Assembly (NCBI GenBank): GCA_001557505.1 | Contig: LSAX01000011.1 | Location: 992,001-1,056,000, forward strand | Reading direction: 5' to 3' | DNA length: 64,000 nucleotides | From: Reticulascus tulasneorum | Taxonomy: Eukaryota > Ascomycota > Sordariomycetes > Glomerellales > Reticulascaceae | Shown: piece after piece, positions 9,916 through 24,400 of the stretch | Layout of the letters: every line of letters starts with the position of its first letter | How positions within the stretch are numbered: the first letter of the stretch is position 1 | Position numbers and translations under genes: made by a program | Notes under the pieces: model-generated | What the model was told of the DNA's origin: nothing | Database searches by the model: none | The model's input: the letters and a program-made list of their open reading frames with translations, nothing else

Positions 9916-12183
9916 ATGACGACTCTACAACAGTTGGATGCCGGGCCCATGCCGGCCCGACCACGGAGCATCAACGGTTCTCACGATGTTGACATGGACA
10001 TGGATCGGCAGACTCAGCCGGTGACTAACGGAAACAAGTTCGGCAGCGGGCCGCAAAGGGGAGACACCAGGATCGTGGTCATTGTGTACGGTCTGGGTCA
10101 GGACAAGATCGTGTCCGTCTTCGCAGATGTGTTGGGCAAGCCTTACAGCTTACGGTCGGGATTTCAAGACGTGAGTGCTGGCGACCAAGGACTAGTCGTC
10201 GGCATTCTGACGGACCACGCAAAACATGATGTCTCCGAGCGGAACCGGGATCTTGTGGTTGCGATCAATGCGCATTGTGTCAACCTCGGAATGCCTCCTG
10301 ATCTCCAGCTCTCAGCTCAGTGCGACTATGAGTTCTTATATACCGAGGCTCCTTTCTTCCGGCGAGACTTATCGAGATTCATCTCCTTTACTCTAGGCCA
10401 AATTAATCACCACGAGACGCTAATGGCAAAGCCCAGAACGTACTTCATCTCGACGACATTCCCGGACGTCAGTACGGCTCTTCCCAATCTGGACATACTT
10501 ACTGTCGGGGCAGACGCAGTTGAAATTCGCGTGGACTTGCTTCAAGAACCACTAAGTGATGGAACATTCGCCCCTATTCCCAGCTTGAGTTATGTAGGAC
10601 AGCAAGTCATGCTTCTACGACAGCGAACTGAGCTGCCTATCATTTTTACTACGAGATGTACGAAGGAAAACGGCAAATTCCCAATGGAGAACCCAGACCT
10701 GTACTACGAGTATCTTTATCGCGCAATCCAATGGGGAGTGGAATACATCGATGTCGAGCTTTGGCTCCCAGAAATCATTAGACAACAGCTGTATCAGCAA
10801 CGGGGAAACAGCAGAATCATGTCTGCCTTTCACGACTTTTCGGGCACTTTCCGATGGCCGTCCTCTCACGCACAGCAAGTCTACCTGGAGTCCAGAAGGT
10901 ACGCCGATATCATCAAGATGATTGCAATCATCAACGACCATAATGAGAACTTCGAGTTGGAATACTTCCGATCCAAGATGAGATCAGACTACCCGGACTC
11001 GCCGCCCTTTTCTGGTGTAAACATGGGCGAGACTGGTCAGTTTTCGAGGACTCTGAATAGGGTATTCACTCCCATCACCCACCCCTTACTGCCAATCATC
11101 GCTGCGCCAGGGCAGATGAGCGCGTCAGAGATCAATGCTGCCCTTGCGTTATTAGGGCAGCTGCCGAAGAAGAGCATATACGGCATAACCAGCCCTTCTT
11201 CGCGGGGATCAATACCACAAGCTCCCTTTTACGAGAAATGCTTCAATGAGCTCGGGTTGCCGCATCATTTCGCCGTCATGGAGCGGCAACCCAATAACAT
11301 TAGAAGCATGGAAGCTTGGTGCAATCAAAAGAACTTTGGCGGCGCGTACCTTAGCCCTCCTGTATCTTGGAGCAGCCTGGTCAAGAACAGCTCCTTCTTC
11401 GCGACCCTGAACAGTAGCCACGGCCCAGAGCTCACCGAGGCAGCAAGGGTGATTGGCATGGTCGATACCATCATTGTACGGTCACGTTCATCTTCCTCTG
11501 CTTCATCTGCTCCTCCGTCCATTCCCTCAAGCCCACGTCAAAATTCGTATGACTCCTTTGGGTACCTCGGCTCCAATGGGTCGAGTCTGCCTCCTAATAC
11601 TTCTCTCATTCTCGACAATGCAAGTTGGCGTGGTATTCTCAGTACCCTTACTCGTGATCTAGCGCCATCGGCCTACTTTGGTCGGGCGGCGGTGGTCCTG
11701 GCTTCTTCAGGGGATGACGCAGCGTCAGTACTATACGCCCTGAAGGCCTTGAGAATCGGGAAGATCTTTACAGTTGGGTTTAAGACACCTTCGGCGATGG
11801 CTCGCGATGGGCCTGCTATTGAACCCTTCAATAGTCTCGAGAGTCTGCAAAGAGCTCGAATGGTTGGTGACGATGCCGCGCCGTTCGTTATTGTCTCAGC
11901 TCTTGGACCTGAGAAGAGCAATCTCGTGTGCATGCTAGTCCGGGTATTCGGAGCATCCTCGCGGGAAGGCTCCAACACAAGAAAGGTCTTCCTGGATCTG
12001 GCTGACACTGCTGGCGCGAGAAAAGGCGGCGATCCAGGCATCGTTGCTGAGCAGAGTGGCTTTGCAGCATATGGCGTCGCGGATACCGCGGCATTTACCA
12101 CAGTTGAAACTCTTCGGCTGCTAGTTGGTCAGAATGTACCATACAGCTTTGTTAGACTTGCGAGTGGTAGAGGCGTATTCTAA
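9916..12183 (+). CDS. Quinate repressor homologue (QutR/QA-1S-like, AROM-derived)
   Basis: This is a single exon of 755 aa. The frame is open from a TTG at 9895, but the first ATG is 9916. The order follows the last three AROM modules: shikimate-kinase-like (about 55-175), type I 3-dehydroquinase-like (about 190-400) and shikimate-dehydrogenase-like (about 410-755). The kinase part has VYGLGQDK where a P-loop GxxGxGK(S/T) is expected, so it cannot be a normal kinase. The dehydroquinase part keeps AVEIRVDLL, the His of SAFHDF (residue 306) and the Schiff-base-type Lys of IIKM (residue 334). The dehydrogenase part keeps a DNASWRGI echo of NTDWxGI but lacks the glycine-rich NADP loop. QutR and QA-1S repress quinate catabolic genes by binding the activator. 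This copy is shorter (they are about 920 aa) and has no qa/qut enzyme genes beside it, so it may be a diverged paralogue. Confidence 0.8.
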   Translation: MTTLQQLDAGPMPARPRSINGSHDVDMDMDRQTQPVTNGNKFGSGPQRGDTRIVVIVYGLGQDKIVSVFADVLGKPYSLRSGFQDVSAGDQGLVVGILTDHAKHDVSERNRDLVVAINAHCVNLGMPPDLQLSAQCDYEFLYTEAPFFRRDLSRFISFTLGQINHHETLMAKPRTYFISTTFPDVSTALPNLDILTVGADAVEIRVDLLQEPLSDGTFAPIPSLSYVGQQVMLLRQRTELPIIFTTRCTKENGKFPMENPDLYYEYLYRAIQWGVEYIDVELWLPEIIRQQLYQQRGNSRIMSAFHDFSGTFRWPSSHAQQVYLESRRYADIIKMIAIINDHNENFELEYFRSKMRSDYPDSPPFSGVNMGETGQFSRTLNRVFTPITHPLLPIIAAPGQMSASEINAALALLGQLPKKSIYGITSPSSRGSIPQAPFYEKCFNELGLPHHFAVMERQPNNIRSMEAWCNQKNFGGAYLSPPVSWSSLVKNSSFFATLNSSHGPELTEAARVIGMVDTIIVRSRSSSSASSAPPSIPSSPRQNSYDSFGYLGSNGSSLPPNTSLILDNASWRGILSTLTRDLAPSAYFGRAAVVLASSGDDAASVLYALKALRIGKIFTVGFKTPSAMARDGPAIEPFNSLESLQRARMVGDDAAPFVIVSALGPEKSNLVCMLVRVFGASSREGSNTRKVFLDLADTAGARKGGDPGIVAEQSGFAAYGVADTAAFTTVETLRLLVGQNVPYSFVRLASGRGVF

Positions 12184-15100
12184 CGAGCTATTCTCCGTAC
12201 GGATCAGCAGTTGTGATACACTCAAGCCACTACAGGGATGCCGCCGAGGATTCGCAAGCCTTACCGCTCCGGGCGAGCTTCTTGCACATGATAACGAAGG
12301 CAACAAGTGCGAGACCTGGAGTGCTCCTTGACTCTCATGTTCGGCTGTGATAGAGTACCTCTCGGTACCACCCGGAGCCTTTATTAACAAAGGTAATGTA
12401 ATCATGGAAGGGGGTTCAGCTTGAGCCGAGGCGGGGCTCGAGGTGAAGGGCTTTGGCAACGAAATGGTCAAGGAACACAAGCTATCGGGGTCTCGAGAGG
12501 AGCCTCGGACCGGAAGGTAGAACTCTCGGCCAAAGTCGGCAACGATCTAGTTGCTTTTGTTGTTGTTGGAGTATTGGGGTGATCGACTGAAACCCTCGAC
12601 TCGCAAGTTCTTTCCGGCTTTAAATGGAGATGAGGGAGGGGGCAGCAAACGATGCTTGTGGTCCAGACTCAACAGAGAGTCAACCAAATGCCTCGTTTGC
12701 TTTCTAAACACCTTGCATGGCGGCGTTTGTTGGTAGCAATGAAACTTGTGGCATTTACAGATCTACCTACGTGGACACTTACCGGGATACATTTTCTATC
12801 AGTTTCTGTGTTTCTACCATCCGTATGACAAGTGGTCTTGTTCCTCCAGAGCGGCGTTCGCCGACTTTATTTTAGGAAATTTACTCATGTATCCGTTCAA
12901 GTGCAATACAATAAAGCCCTTTCCAAACTATTTGGTACGCTACTGCACAGTAGAGTATTCTCGGTTAGCAATTTGACATGGAATGAAATTCAAGGAGTGG
13001 CGACTATGCTAATCCTTTCATCGCGCTCGGGAGTCATGGCCGTCCTCCAGTGCTCCTAGCTCTCCAGCAGTACAATGATCCCCCACATGACGAGAGCATG
13101 GGTTTTGAGATCCGAAGAGGCTGTTCAGCTCACTATTGGTACGGAAATAGCGACTCATACGGGCGCCCTCATTCGTCATGGTCTTGAGCAGATGCCCAAT
13201 CTAGATCGATGGCGTTGCATCGCGAAGTGTGGCAATCACTACGAGATGGCTGACGAGATCCTGATATAATCAGGTACTAACGCAAGATGAGATTCTACGG
13301 ACGATCAAGTACCGCTGTGAACTCTACGTGATTTTCGTGGCGTCCGACTCCCCATACAAGGTCAGGAGGAGGATGAAGTGAAAGCAAGGACCGTGTACTT
13401 CGGGAGGCTCTCCCGCTAGAGTGCGACTTGCCTACCGTCACGCCGTCGGATCTGATCCCTCTATCTCCTGCCTGGAAAAAGGCCTGCTCTATTCTTAGCG
13501 GTGGATTCGACGATGCTGTAAGGCTGATGGCAGGCAAGCTAGGATGGCTGACGTGGCTTTACCGACCTTTGGTAGATGATCAGCTTGTGCGCATCGATAT
13601 TGGACTGTGGTTGCTTATAGATATATTAACTCGTCTACCGGCGTCTAGTGCACTGTGCCAATCAATGCGGCGTTGCTATCGTTGGCACGATTAGACTTCG
13701 AGGAGATTCTTACTCTCCTGCAGATCTAGTGGAGATCTGGCTCGGTTGATGACGATTTGTACGGACGTGAGGAAGTTTTGCGGTCACATCTCGCGCAGGC
13801 CAGAGGCACAGCAAGGCACTTCAGAGACTCGCCACGGGATATGAGCAGTTACCACAGGGTCTGGATTCCCAGGAGAGATGAGAGCTGTGGCCCCGACTCG
13901 GGGTATGTCAGAGTCAGGGATTGAGCCTGAATAGGGGCAGGTGACGACGAGTTACGGCCCAGAGCAGGCGAGAGGAACCGTTGTGGACTAGGTGGGGACC
14001 AGCAGGGACAGGGTCATGAGATATACAAGCTGGGAGACTGGCTTGCCTCGGCAGGCTATCTAGATGGGAGATGAGAAGGGTGAAGCGGTCTGCTTCATCA
14101 CTTGCTGTTGCTCTAACCTAAACCCGAAGTAGTGGCATATTGTCTGGACGTCGAGATAGATCCACGAACTTCCTAGTGTCCTGCGTATCCCGCAGCATGG
14201 GGATTCGCCCATGTTAGTATGCGATGTTGACTCTCCACTCCCGTAGCTTACATAGCGGGTGATTTGCCTCATGGTGCATGGTTCTCTGTATATCAAACGC
14301 TTTATAGCCAAGTAAGCGAGCCATGTTGGCATCATTCATATCAAAATAAGGGTCATCAAGAAAGCACTGAATAGATGTGGTATGACGGACTCAATCAGAG
14401 ACACGTCAGATAAAAAAAACGAGAACGCCTGTTCCGAGAGAAACGGCAAGGTGCAGAAACCAATAATCAGCGCGTATTACTAAGGTCGGGCCTTCCCGAC
14501 CCTCCTCTGTCGTCCTGAGGACTCGAAGTCTCATGTAGATACTTCGGGGATGACGACTACTTGACTACTACTGAGGTGGCTTGCAGCTACTTGCTTGGTA
14601 AGGTCCGGAGCAAGACGGCGACGCATGCGATTCGTACAGTTGTCGACTAGAGGTGTGGAGAGCGGGAGAAGGCGCCCCGCCATTCGCTTGTGGAAGAGAA
14701 GATCGTGGAGATGGCCGTCAAGAGTCGACGTCTACTGGCGTTTCGGGCCGGCATTTCTTTCTATCTAGTCAGGTGTCGTGCCCTGCTACCCTGCTTAGAA
14801 AAGCTGGGGTTAGGGGGTGTTGTGCACAGATGTGTGGGTAACGATGCATGAGGATCTTGGGAGTGCCGAGGACCTTGGTTCCCCGGAATGCAATGCGTTG
14901 CCTTTCTCCAAAATTCTCCAAAAAGGATATGATTTGAGACAGGATGGGAGGAGATTGATTGGTACGGTTCAAGGGCAGACACTGAACTAGAAGCACGGGA
15001 GGTTGCTTAGCCGCTTTCAAAAGCATCAATGCAGGTCCTTGAGGTCTTGGAGTTGCTGCTGAGCGATTGGATAATAGACTACAATGCCTCGGATTCATTG

Positions 15101-18100
15101 GTGACGTTCGCATTGGAATTGGAGAGAAGCCCCCCAAACATGGTAAGTAATATTAGTCCCTCGGCCGTTTACCTCTGTTGATTTTGCTGAGACACGACGC
15201 GGGAGGGCAATATCAAGTTTAGCATGGTCTCTTTCCCGCGACCCTTCTCCGATACTGGGTCTCTTTTCCGTGACCTTCCCCGATGCTGGGCAACGCGGGA
15301 ACAAAGCCGAGGGCCAAGAGCAGCAGATCAGGAAGCTGGCGAGCATGTTCAGGGTGCAGTTATAATGGAGAAACTCTCTATTGGATCTAGCGCATGTGGG
15401 AAGTATATTAAGTGAGTAATAGCAGCAGCAGTTCTATGGTCAGCCTCCTCGGTGTTACTTTGTGGTGGCTTGACGGCGTGGTTGACGTAGTGGCTGTCGT
15501 GGAAGGGAAAGCACCTGGGCTCTCGGATGATCCCGCTCAGAGGTTATCAAATTTCAGATCAAGGATATGTACCTGGTATATATCTGTCTAATCAAGCCAT
15601 GGCATCCGGCATATCGCGGTCCGTGGAGAGATTCGAGAAGAGGGGCCGAAGTGGATGATGACGTGAACTGTACTACGTCGCAGAGGCGAATCTTTCACGA
15701 TTAGCATTCGCTGAAGACCCCGACATGTCAGTGTCATGTCATGGCAGCTGTGAAACTACTTGCGGCACTCGTGAGGATGCCGGGCGGCTGTTCCTTGGCG
15801 GCTATCCTTGAAACCTCAGTAGTAGATGGAGGCCAAGGGTGTCCGTGCCAGACAAGGCAGCTGGGAGATCGTACAATCTTGGGAAGATCCGTCGAGTGAA
15901 GAGATTTACGTCTGGGATCCACTCGCGAATGGGTTACCAAGTGAGAAGGACCCGAGACCGAGACCGAGGGAGTTTTGTGATACAACCAACAAAATGAAGG
16001 CATTCAATGCGTCAGACGTGATATCGTGGTGCAACATGTCTGGTGCTGCGACGGCGGCAGAAGATGAAAAGTTGATTGCGACCCTGGCAGCGCATGAGAT
16101 ACAGAAGGCTTGTGAGAAATCTCACAAGCAGGATTACGACTTCAATGGACGGTAAGCCACGAGCAGTACCATGGTTCGGTACATATGACTGTCGGTGTCG
16201 AAATGACTGCAGCAAGCTTGTTCCAGAGATGGCTGAACCAAGGCCTTCTTCCCTGAGCATGCTGGCCTGATTTTGCTGTTAGCACAGATCACTTGCAACG
16301 TATAACAGCCAGTGATATAGGGCCAGTCTTCCATTGGGGGTTCCTTGCGGTTATTAGGTCGAAAATTCCGGGTTCGCCCATGCATTGCACGGCATGCAGC
16401 CACGTGAACGTCACGAATTGTGACCCAGACTTTTACAATGCCAGGCAACGCTCAATGTTGGTAACGGGGCTCGCCCCCCAAAAAGCACTGGCCCGGTCCA
16501 GGGCCAAAAAGGATCGTCTGAGGTGAGGTGGAGAAAGGGAGCCGGCTGACGGGATGACCTGTTGCATTAGTGCGGTCCTGGCCTCTGAGCTACAGAGGAC
16601 GTGCTCACGATATGATTGATGCATGCCATTCCAAGCGAAGCGGCAGAAGGAGGAGGTATCCGCCTTCGTCTACACAGAACCGGAGCTTGTTTTTTTTTCC
16701 CCTTATTTTATTCTACGAACGTAGCGAGATGGGTTAGGCATGGGGGATTGCGGGCTGGGGCGGGTTCGGTTCAAGAGAACAAGAGATGTGTGCCCACTTC
16801 TTTGCAGTAGAACTAACCACTGAAGTCGTGAATCCATCAGAAATGCCATGCACCCATCAGTGGTGGTGCCTCGGTTGTACTCGGCGGTTGGGAAAGTGAG
16901 GGCTGCATGAAAAGGATATTAGAGGACGTAGAGCATGCATGCACTCGAAGTGTTCTCGAGGCTTGAATCGAAGGTGGATCTGAGTCATGGCTCGCAGGCT
17001 TTTGGGTGTGATGGCGACGACAAACGAGTAGCCTGTCACGCGCAGTTTTATTCTAGGGTGTTAAAGGGTGTGTCTACCGGGCGTCTATTGCCTCTGTCAT
17101 TTCCGCCATCAGGGCTCATCCATATCTGCGCAGTCGTCGTGCAGAACGACACTTCCAGAGGTGCTGCACGCCGTCTGTGGCAGATAGAGTAGCGGGCAAG
17201 GATACGTAGTCAGTCTAAATCAGCAAGTGTTGTTCCAGCCTTGCATCCTTGCGGGAGCAAGAGAACCCAGAGTGACCGGGATGATCCTATTCAAACGGCC
17301 TTATCCGTAATTTGAACCGTTAAGCACACACGGCTGAGAAATCAACTTTGAACAACTGCTTGGTTCTGGAGATCTGGATATTCGACTTCTACCTAGTCAC
17401 GATCTTCTCACGGAATGAAGCCGCGGGGGCTGCCAGGTTCCCGGGGGGAGACGAACACATCCCGCCAAGTGTCGAGAAGTGGGCAAGTTCGTCGGGTGGC
17501 TTGCCGGGGGTAAATGTTCATCATCTATCTGCATCACGATGGCTGCTCTCTGAACGGCAATCAGCATATCCCAGCCTTTGCAATCCTGCCCGTCATCCTC
17601 GCAGGGCCTGACACTCCAGTCAAGCAGAAGCTGGGGCTTTCATGAATACACCGCTACCTGGGGCGCGTCGATGCTATTCGAGAAGGTCCCCTTCACCGTC
17701 TTGACCCTGAACAGACTAGCCTAGGCTACTTTGCCATGCTGCTGCATTATCTCCAACCATCCCCCATCTTCACTGGGACACTGGGATCTTGCAAGAGCAA
17801 CAGGACGCGTCTCCGCATAGATCGACGCTCCTCCCCGCTCCCTTCTTGTTGCGCGTCAATGCGCGACCACACCGACGAGATCTCTTTCCCCAACACCCCC
17901 CTATCGTGCGATTTCTCTTCGAAGATGTACGAATACCACATCATCCGTGGCATCTGGCGTGTGGCCCGTGTGATGAAGGCGCTGGGTCTCCGGGGTGGTG
18001 ACCAACGCTAGCTCAAGCCACCTCAAGCGCCCGTTCTCGGCGCCCATGTAAGGATGAGGTGGTGGGAACAGGGTCCTTCGGCTCATTGCTCGAACGGTCC

Positions 18101-21100
18101 GGCCTACGTGAGCATGTACCTAGTAGTTGACTGTTCTTTGACGGCCATGTCCCAGTTGAGGACTTTGCACCGACAGCCTGAAAACACCTACCACTGTACA
18201 TATGTCTTTGTACGAGGGATTTCCTAGAGTGGTTATTTCGGATCCACCAGATTTGACAGATGCCACCAACCCGAACGGGGAAGTCTTACGAATCTAGCCT
18301 ACGCAGTTTCTCCCTCACTATGGTGATTTCCCCGGGCGGCCCCCTTTTTCGGTATTTGGCCTTCAACGTTTCATCTCGTGCTTGAATTGTGGAGGAAGCT
18401 AGGGAGGGGAGGGGGCGGCAGAGTCCAGATGTGATCTGGTGCGGTGTTGGCCTCTGGGCACTGATGGGATATGATAAAACTACCCGAGATAACGGCTATG
18501 TATCTGAACTGATGCAGAAACGGGAGCTTTTGCGCGGAGCCTCAGATTTGGGTTGAGATCTTATCTTGGGCTCCAGGGTGCCAGAAAAGAAATGGCATGT
18601 TCCAGGTGTGAGCGAGGCGTGGATTCTTGGTAGTGGGCCACCCATCGTTGCCGATCATGGGTTTGGCCAGCCTTGCACCGATTGACGAGTTTTGAGGCCG
18701 CTAATATCTAGCTAGCATCGCATTTCATCGTGCAACAGATCATGCTGGAGAGGATATACCCCATCGTGATCCAGCCAATTGCGCTGAGATCAGTATATTT
18801 TGGTTGGTCTGGATATTCCCGGCTCTAGCTGGCCAAGAGTTGGTAGCGTCAATGCAGCTATAATTGTATCTATGAAGAAACAGAGCCCCGTAGTTGTTAC
18901 GGATTCCACGGCGGAACATGATGCGCTGATCGCCAGAACAGAAACCAGTTCATCTTAACAAATTACTTGCGGGATCCCACTGTTTCGGTCTCAGACTCCT
19001 GGAGCATTGAATACCCGCTTCATGCTGGCCGGCTGGGTCGTCAAGTCAGCAAAGGCCTTAGGCCTACTACCTAAGGTAATTATTTGCCTGTCCATCATAT
19101 ACAGATCATGTTGTAGCGCACGCACCACGTTGCCTGCTGCAATAGAGCGGCGTGATATAGGCGTTGTAAATTGCCAAATACCGTCTTCCCCAGCTGCCGG
19201 AAGGCTCGTTAATTTGAGGGGCGCCTTGCCATTGGATCCCCCCCATGCTTCTTCCCAGCTATAGCTTACGCTTAAATCGCAGGATCTTCTAGCGGGAGGA
19301 AGGGTTGGAAGAGGAAGGATACAGTGGCTCCCTTGCAGCAGAATCCCAGGGGGGCTAGATGCACACTGGCGCAGGAGCCGCGGAGCTCTTCTTTCTGGAA
19401 TGTGGAAGTGCTACTCCAAATAATCTTCTTCAGCAGAGCGGATTCTCCTCTGATGACTCTGTCCAAAAGTGCCAGCGGACCCAGGTGTTCAGCAACAGAG
19501 ACATCTGCAGACAGGAGTCTTTAACGGATAGGATGGGACGAGATGCGAAGCAAGAAGGTCATGAGGCACAGCTCCCGGTTGCTGTCGTGGAACATTGGGT
19601 GCCATTTAACCTTAGCTTGCACCATCCTCAATTTGCTATGGAGCGATTGAAGATGGAACAGAACACAGTAGCCAACCTTGCACTAGACAAGCGTCTAACT
19701 GGGTGAGCCTCTCTGCACATTTGATTGTCGAGCATGCCCCCAGTTGCAATGCTTCCAGTTACCTCCGGGATTGGAAGGGGGGGATGACTACTGTTAATGC
19801 GAGGCAAAGAACTCTGGGGGCCTGGTTCCGGAGCGGCGGGCATGGAACCTGCTAAATTATCTGTGCCATGTGCCCTGTGCCTGTGCCTGAGTCTGTGCCT
19901 GAACCAAACTTCGATTCTTTCCATGGATCTACCCCAACTATCTAGCATATCGAATAATCCGCTTCAGGTCCTGACAACCACCTTCTAGTCCCGGCTTCGC
20001 GATACCGCGCGACTGGGCCGACGTTTTCGGCCGCAACTACAGATTACATTCGACTCCTTCATTAGCATGGCACATCAGCTCCACGGCTCGTCATCATGGG
20101 ATGGATACCCTGATTAGACTCTCTCCCGAATAGCTCCACAACCCCACTCACTGTCGCTCCCGCGTCCACACATCAAGGCAATGGGTGAGAGAGGCTCAGG
20201 ATGACCGTGTGCGGAAAGTGTCCATCCACCCGGATCTTGCGAGGACGGTATCGACCGGGATGGGACTTCCTGTTTCTGTCTCTCTCCCCTCTCCTCCCGT
20301 AATATCCTTTCCTGGTGTATCTGATCTGGTCCTGATTGCCAGATACATACCCTAGTCTTTTTGATCCAGGTTGCTCTGACGTCTCTCTGCCTTGCTCGAG
20401 GTGGGCATGTCTGCCGGACTCTCTTTTTAGTGCTTTTGCCTAGGTAGGGCTTGCATGGTTAGGATACGTATCTCTCGCCATCTAGCCCGAAAAGCGATGT
20501 GGAGGTCCCGAGTCTGCCTCCTGACTGGATCGCATGCTGGAGCTGGACCAGTTAGCCATCTACGCCACCACCCATCCTCGCTCCCCGCAAACCAGGTCGG
20601 GTCAAGCCTCTTTTCGAGGAAACTCTCACAAGAACTGATGGGCGTGCCCCATCTTTTCCCCAACAACACATTGCATTCCCCTCCGCACCCTCCCATCCAG
20701 CCATCATCCCCCGCAACCCATGCGAGGCGCTTGGTGCTGCTAGTCTGAACATAGACCGAATCGGCCGGTGACTAACCCCCAGACAAGTCCGCTCCTCACG
20801 GTCTGCCACTTCCAGTGTTACCCCAGTCCACTTTACCTTGGATCATCAACTGTCCCCCAGCTGCGTGTGTGGTGTGGGTTCTTCTGGCCGAATACCCCGG
20901 TTCTTCCTCCTGCCTTCTTCTGCACCGTTTCGACCCTGGACTTCATTGGACTCCTCGCGATTACACAAGGCCCGGACCCTGTAACCTTTCGGATCCTCTC
21001 CCCTGTCAGTTAGAACCGCCCACTTCGAGCATTCTGCAGCCGAAAATATAGTCTAAGGACGAACATGCCCCCCAGCCGATTCACTAGCCACCTCCACACA

Positions 21101-21429
21101 CCAGCTAGAGAGAACTCGACCAGCACGAGTGATCCCTTTACCTCGTAACACTGACTTGGATCTTTTAACCTTCTTTTTTACAAAACCTCATTTTGTCCCC
21201 AGTTCGTCTTGCCAATGTCGCTCTCCAGTTTCGCACCCAACTGAGCTACATCGACCCGCACTCGCAAAAGGGACGCCGCTCGCCACATCAACTGGACAAC
21301 TTGACCGAGAGACGACGTAACGCAGCAACGCTTTGCTATGAATCGCGGCCGCCATCCAATTCCACGGCGACGCCAGAGTGCTTGAAGCAATCCACATCAC
21401 CTCTCTTGCATCACACGTCGACGACTTGC
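12184..21429. other. 9.2-kb gene-free stretch ahead of the Zn2Cys6 regulator
   Basis: Only short frames on both strands occur (the longest is about 109 codons, at 15826-16155) and none shows a family motif, a convincing spliced continuation or a signal peptide. I saw no LTRs, terminal inverted repeats or tandem arrays. From about 17.7 kb the plus strand turns pyrimidine-rich with many short upstream frames. That fits a very long promoter and leader for the regulator starting at 21430. Non-coding RNA genes cannot be excluded. Confidence 0.5.
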
Positions 21430-24400
21430 ATGACTTCCTACCTACCTTTTCCGTCCGCTCCCTCGCATTTGGATATGACCGTCCCCATTTACGAATCAAT
21501 GAACGGACTGCCTTCTTCTGGTATTCACCCTGTCGTCATGTCACGCCCCCAGGTCGGCATTGAACGATTGCCTGCGAGGCGAATGAGCAATGAGCCCCGA
21601 GAATCCATGAATTGCAAGTCGTGTCGGAAACGAAAGGTGAGCTGCGGAGTACCACGTCATGAGCTGTCAGCAAGTCCGCTGGCTATCGTATTCTGGACTG
21701 ACCATGGAAACTTGGTTGCAGATCAAGTGCAATCGGCTTAGACCAGCATGCGAAGCTTGTCAGGTGTTTCAATGCCCTTGTATTTACGGTAAGTCGGCCT
21801 AACTGATGTGGCATTTGCTTGGCCAGTGCTGCTCGCGGAAAAGCCAAGAATCTGGAGTGTGGCTGACAGATGACCCGTTTGCGCCTCATTTAGATGCTGT
21901 ACCAAAGAAACGTGGACCGAAGACAGACGTCTTGGAGGCATTACTCAAGAGGGTAGATGGCTTGGAAGCAAAGTTGAAGGAGAAAAATACCGGGGATCAG
22001 ACGCCTACTACGCCAACAATGCCAACAGCGGTAGACGAGGCATCATCATCCACAGACACGGCCACCTCTGAAGGCGATTCGAACCCAAAGCGATTGGCCA
22101 TTGACACGAGCCGAGAAAGTCGAGCGGAAGAGTCTGCACTCTACTCTCCAGCACCGGCTAGGTATGTTCGCAATGATGCACTTCTCGGGAGTAGACACGT
22201 CCCGCGAGATACTAACCGAAGTAGTGAACCATCTCCTTCCAGCGGCATACAGCTTGATGCCCTTCTGGACACGTACTTTGCCCGATTTCACGCAAAACCA
22301 TTCCATGTTCTGGATGAATCTTCTATTCGGCAACGACTGCAGCTAAACCAACTACCAAGCTACTTGGTCCAGGCTATATATGCTGTTGCTGCCAGGCATG
22401 TGCCTTGCTTCATACGACAGGAACCCAATGCTGATACGCTCTCCAGATATACGCCGCATACTAGTGGCTATCAAGCAGCTGTGAAGATGAGCGAAGACTT
22501 CGCCGCCAGATCGAGAGGCGAGATCAACACTGACGAGCCTTCGATCGATGCACTGCAGGCCTTACTGCTCTTAGTTATTGCCTTCACGGCCGCTGGCAGG
22601 GGCAAAAAGGCCTATATGCTGATGAGTACGCGTTTTGGTCATTGTCCGCTGAAGTAGAGAGCTGACTGGGATTTAGCCAACGCTGTGGGAATGGCCATGG
22701 CTCTGGAGATCCATCGTGAGATGGACGGCCAAGCACGAGTAACACCGGTCGAGCGGGAGATACGACGACGCCTCTTCTGGACCTGCTACCTCCTCGACAG
22801 ATTCATGGCTTGTGGATCCAAGAGACCGTCTCTGGTTGGCGACAAGACGATTATTCTAAGGCTGCCATGCTGGTCACCGAACCCAGCGTCGTTGCCCGTT
22901 GCGGGAGAGTTTTTCCAATCGGGTTCGAATCTGCAGTATCTCCAAGGAAGTGGGAAGAAGTCTCAAGGAAGCACTGGCATGCTCATCGATATCAGTCGCA
23001 TCCTGGGAATCACGAATCGATACCTTGCCGCCGGGGGTGTGAAGGGAGACTCCCATTTCCCTTGGCATTCACTTTCAAATCTGTCTAAAATTAGACAAGA
23101 TCTCGACATCTGGGCATCTGGCACCGAGGACGTCTTCTCTAGCCTCGACACTCTGTTTGGCCAAGCCGATTCTACTATTCTCGTTCTCAGCAAGCTCATA
23201 TATCACCTCATCCACTGCCTTATCTACCGACCGTTCCTCCCGATAGATCTCGCTGAGCTAGCAGGCACCGGCCAGCATCAATCCTGGCAAATCGAAGCAA
23301 CCAATATGTGTTTCTTGCATGCAAATGCTATTTCAGAGCTCGTGGAGCTTGGAAAGCAGACCGGTACCATCGAGTGGCCAGCCTTCGTGGGGTATTGCAT
23401 ATGCACAGCAGGTACAGTGCACATTCACGGGGCGCACTATAATAGGAATGGTGCAAATGGCGAGATGAGCGTCTTCAGCTCATCAGCCGATTTCTTATCG
23501 CGAGAAATGCAACAGCTGAGCGAGCTAAGGTACGCTTGGGCAAGCGTGCAACATCAAAGGGAGACGCTTCAGGGTATCTACAATGCACACTCCGAACTCA
23601 TCAAGAGCTTGGCGAACAACCCCATGCGGTATTCGCCTGCTTTTCATCTTGAAGATTTCTTTGACCGATACTCGAATATCGGCGGTCCCGGTGGCCAGTC
23701 ATACATCTTTGATGCCGCCAATTTGAGTCTCTCAGACGTTGTTGTCGACTTCACGACGGACACATATACCGGGCATGACCTATATGCGCCACGCCCTACG
23801 GGACAGCATGATGGAGAGCGCCCAAACCTCAAGCGCAAGAGCACAGCGCCTTCCGGTCGTAAGCGACCAGATATCAAGAGTCTCGCTCCTCTTGGCATTA
23901 ACCAATCGCAGTCATCGGGATTGCCTACGCCGTCCCATCCTCGCCACTCCTTCTCTCATCAAACACCAACCATGGCCCCGCAACCGTCGCCTATGCTCGC
24001 AACGCCGACATCTCTCGCTCCCCATTCGGAAATGGCAGACCATCACCACCACATGAGCGGGATGCACGGCCAATATGACGACGCAACCGCCAACAACGCA
24101 GCAGTCGCGGCCGCGGCCGCAGCAGGCTTTTCCCTCGCCACTGCTCCGCATTCGCACCAACAAGAAGGCATACCTTCCTTATCGGGCGCCCCGTTCTCGC
24201 CAGCTTATAGTTATACTCCCGGGCCAAACGGTGGCAACATGAATGATAACAGCGGGAGTTACGATCCCATGTTTGGGACGCTACCAACAAACGCATTCAG
24301 CAGTCCAGCCGCATGGCATGGGGATGACGGTGCAAACAAGTTGGCTGCTTCTTTAGGTGCTGCCGCTCCTAGCCCTGGCTCTAGGAGTACCAACGGGAGC

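Noticed and set aside
15826..16155. 109-codon plus frame in the gene desert
   Set aside because: It starts with ATG but shows no motif, no flanking exon and no typical fungal leader; a frame this long is expected by chance at this GC content.
21193..21429. Upstream extension of the Zn2Cys6 frame
   Set aside because: It is open but begins at a TTG with no ATG before 21430, so it is taken as 5' leader.
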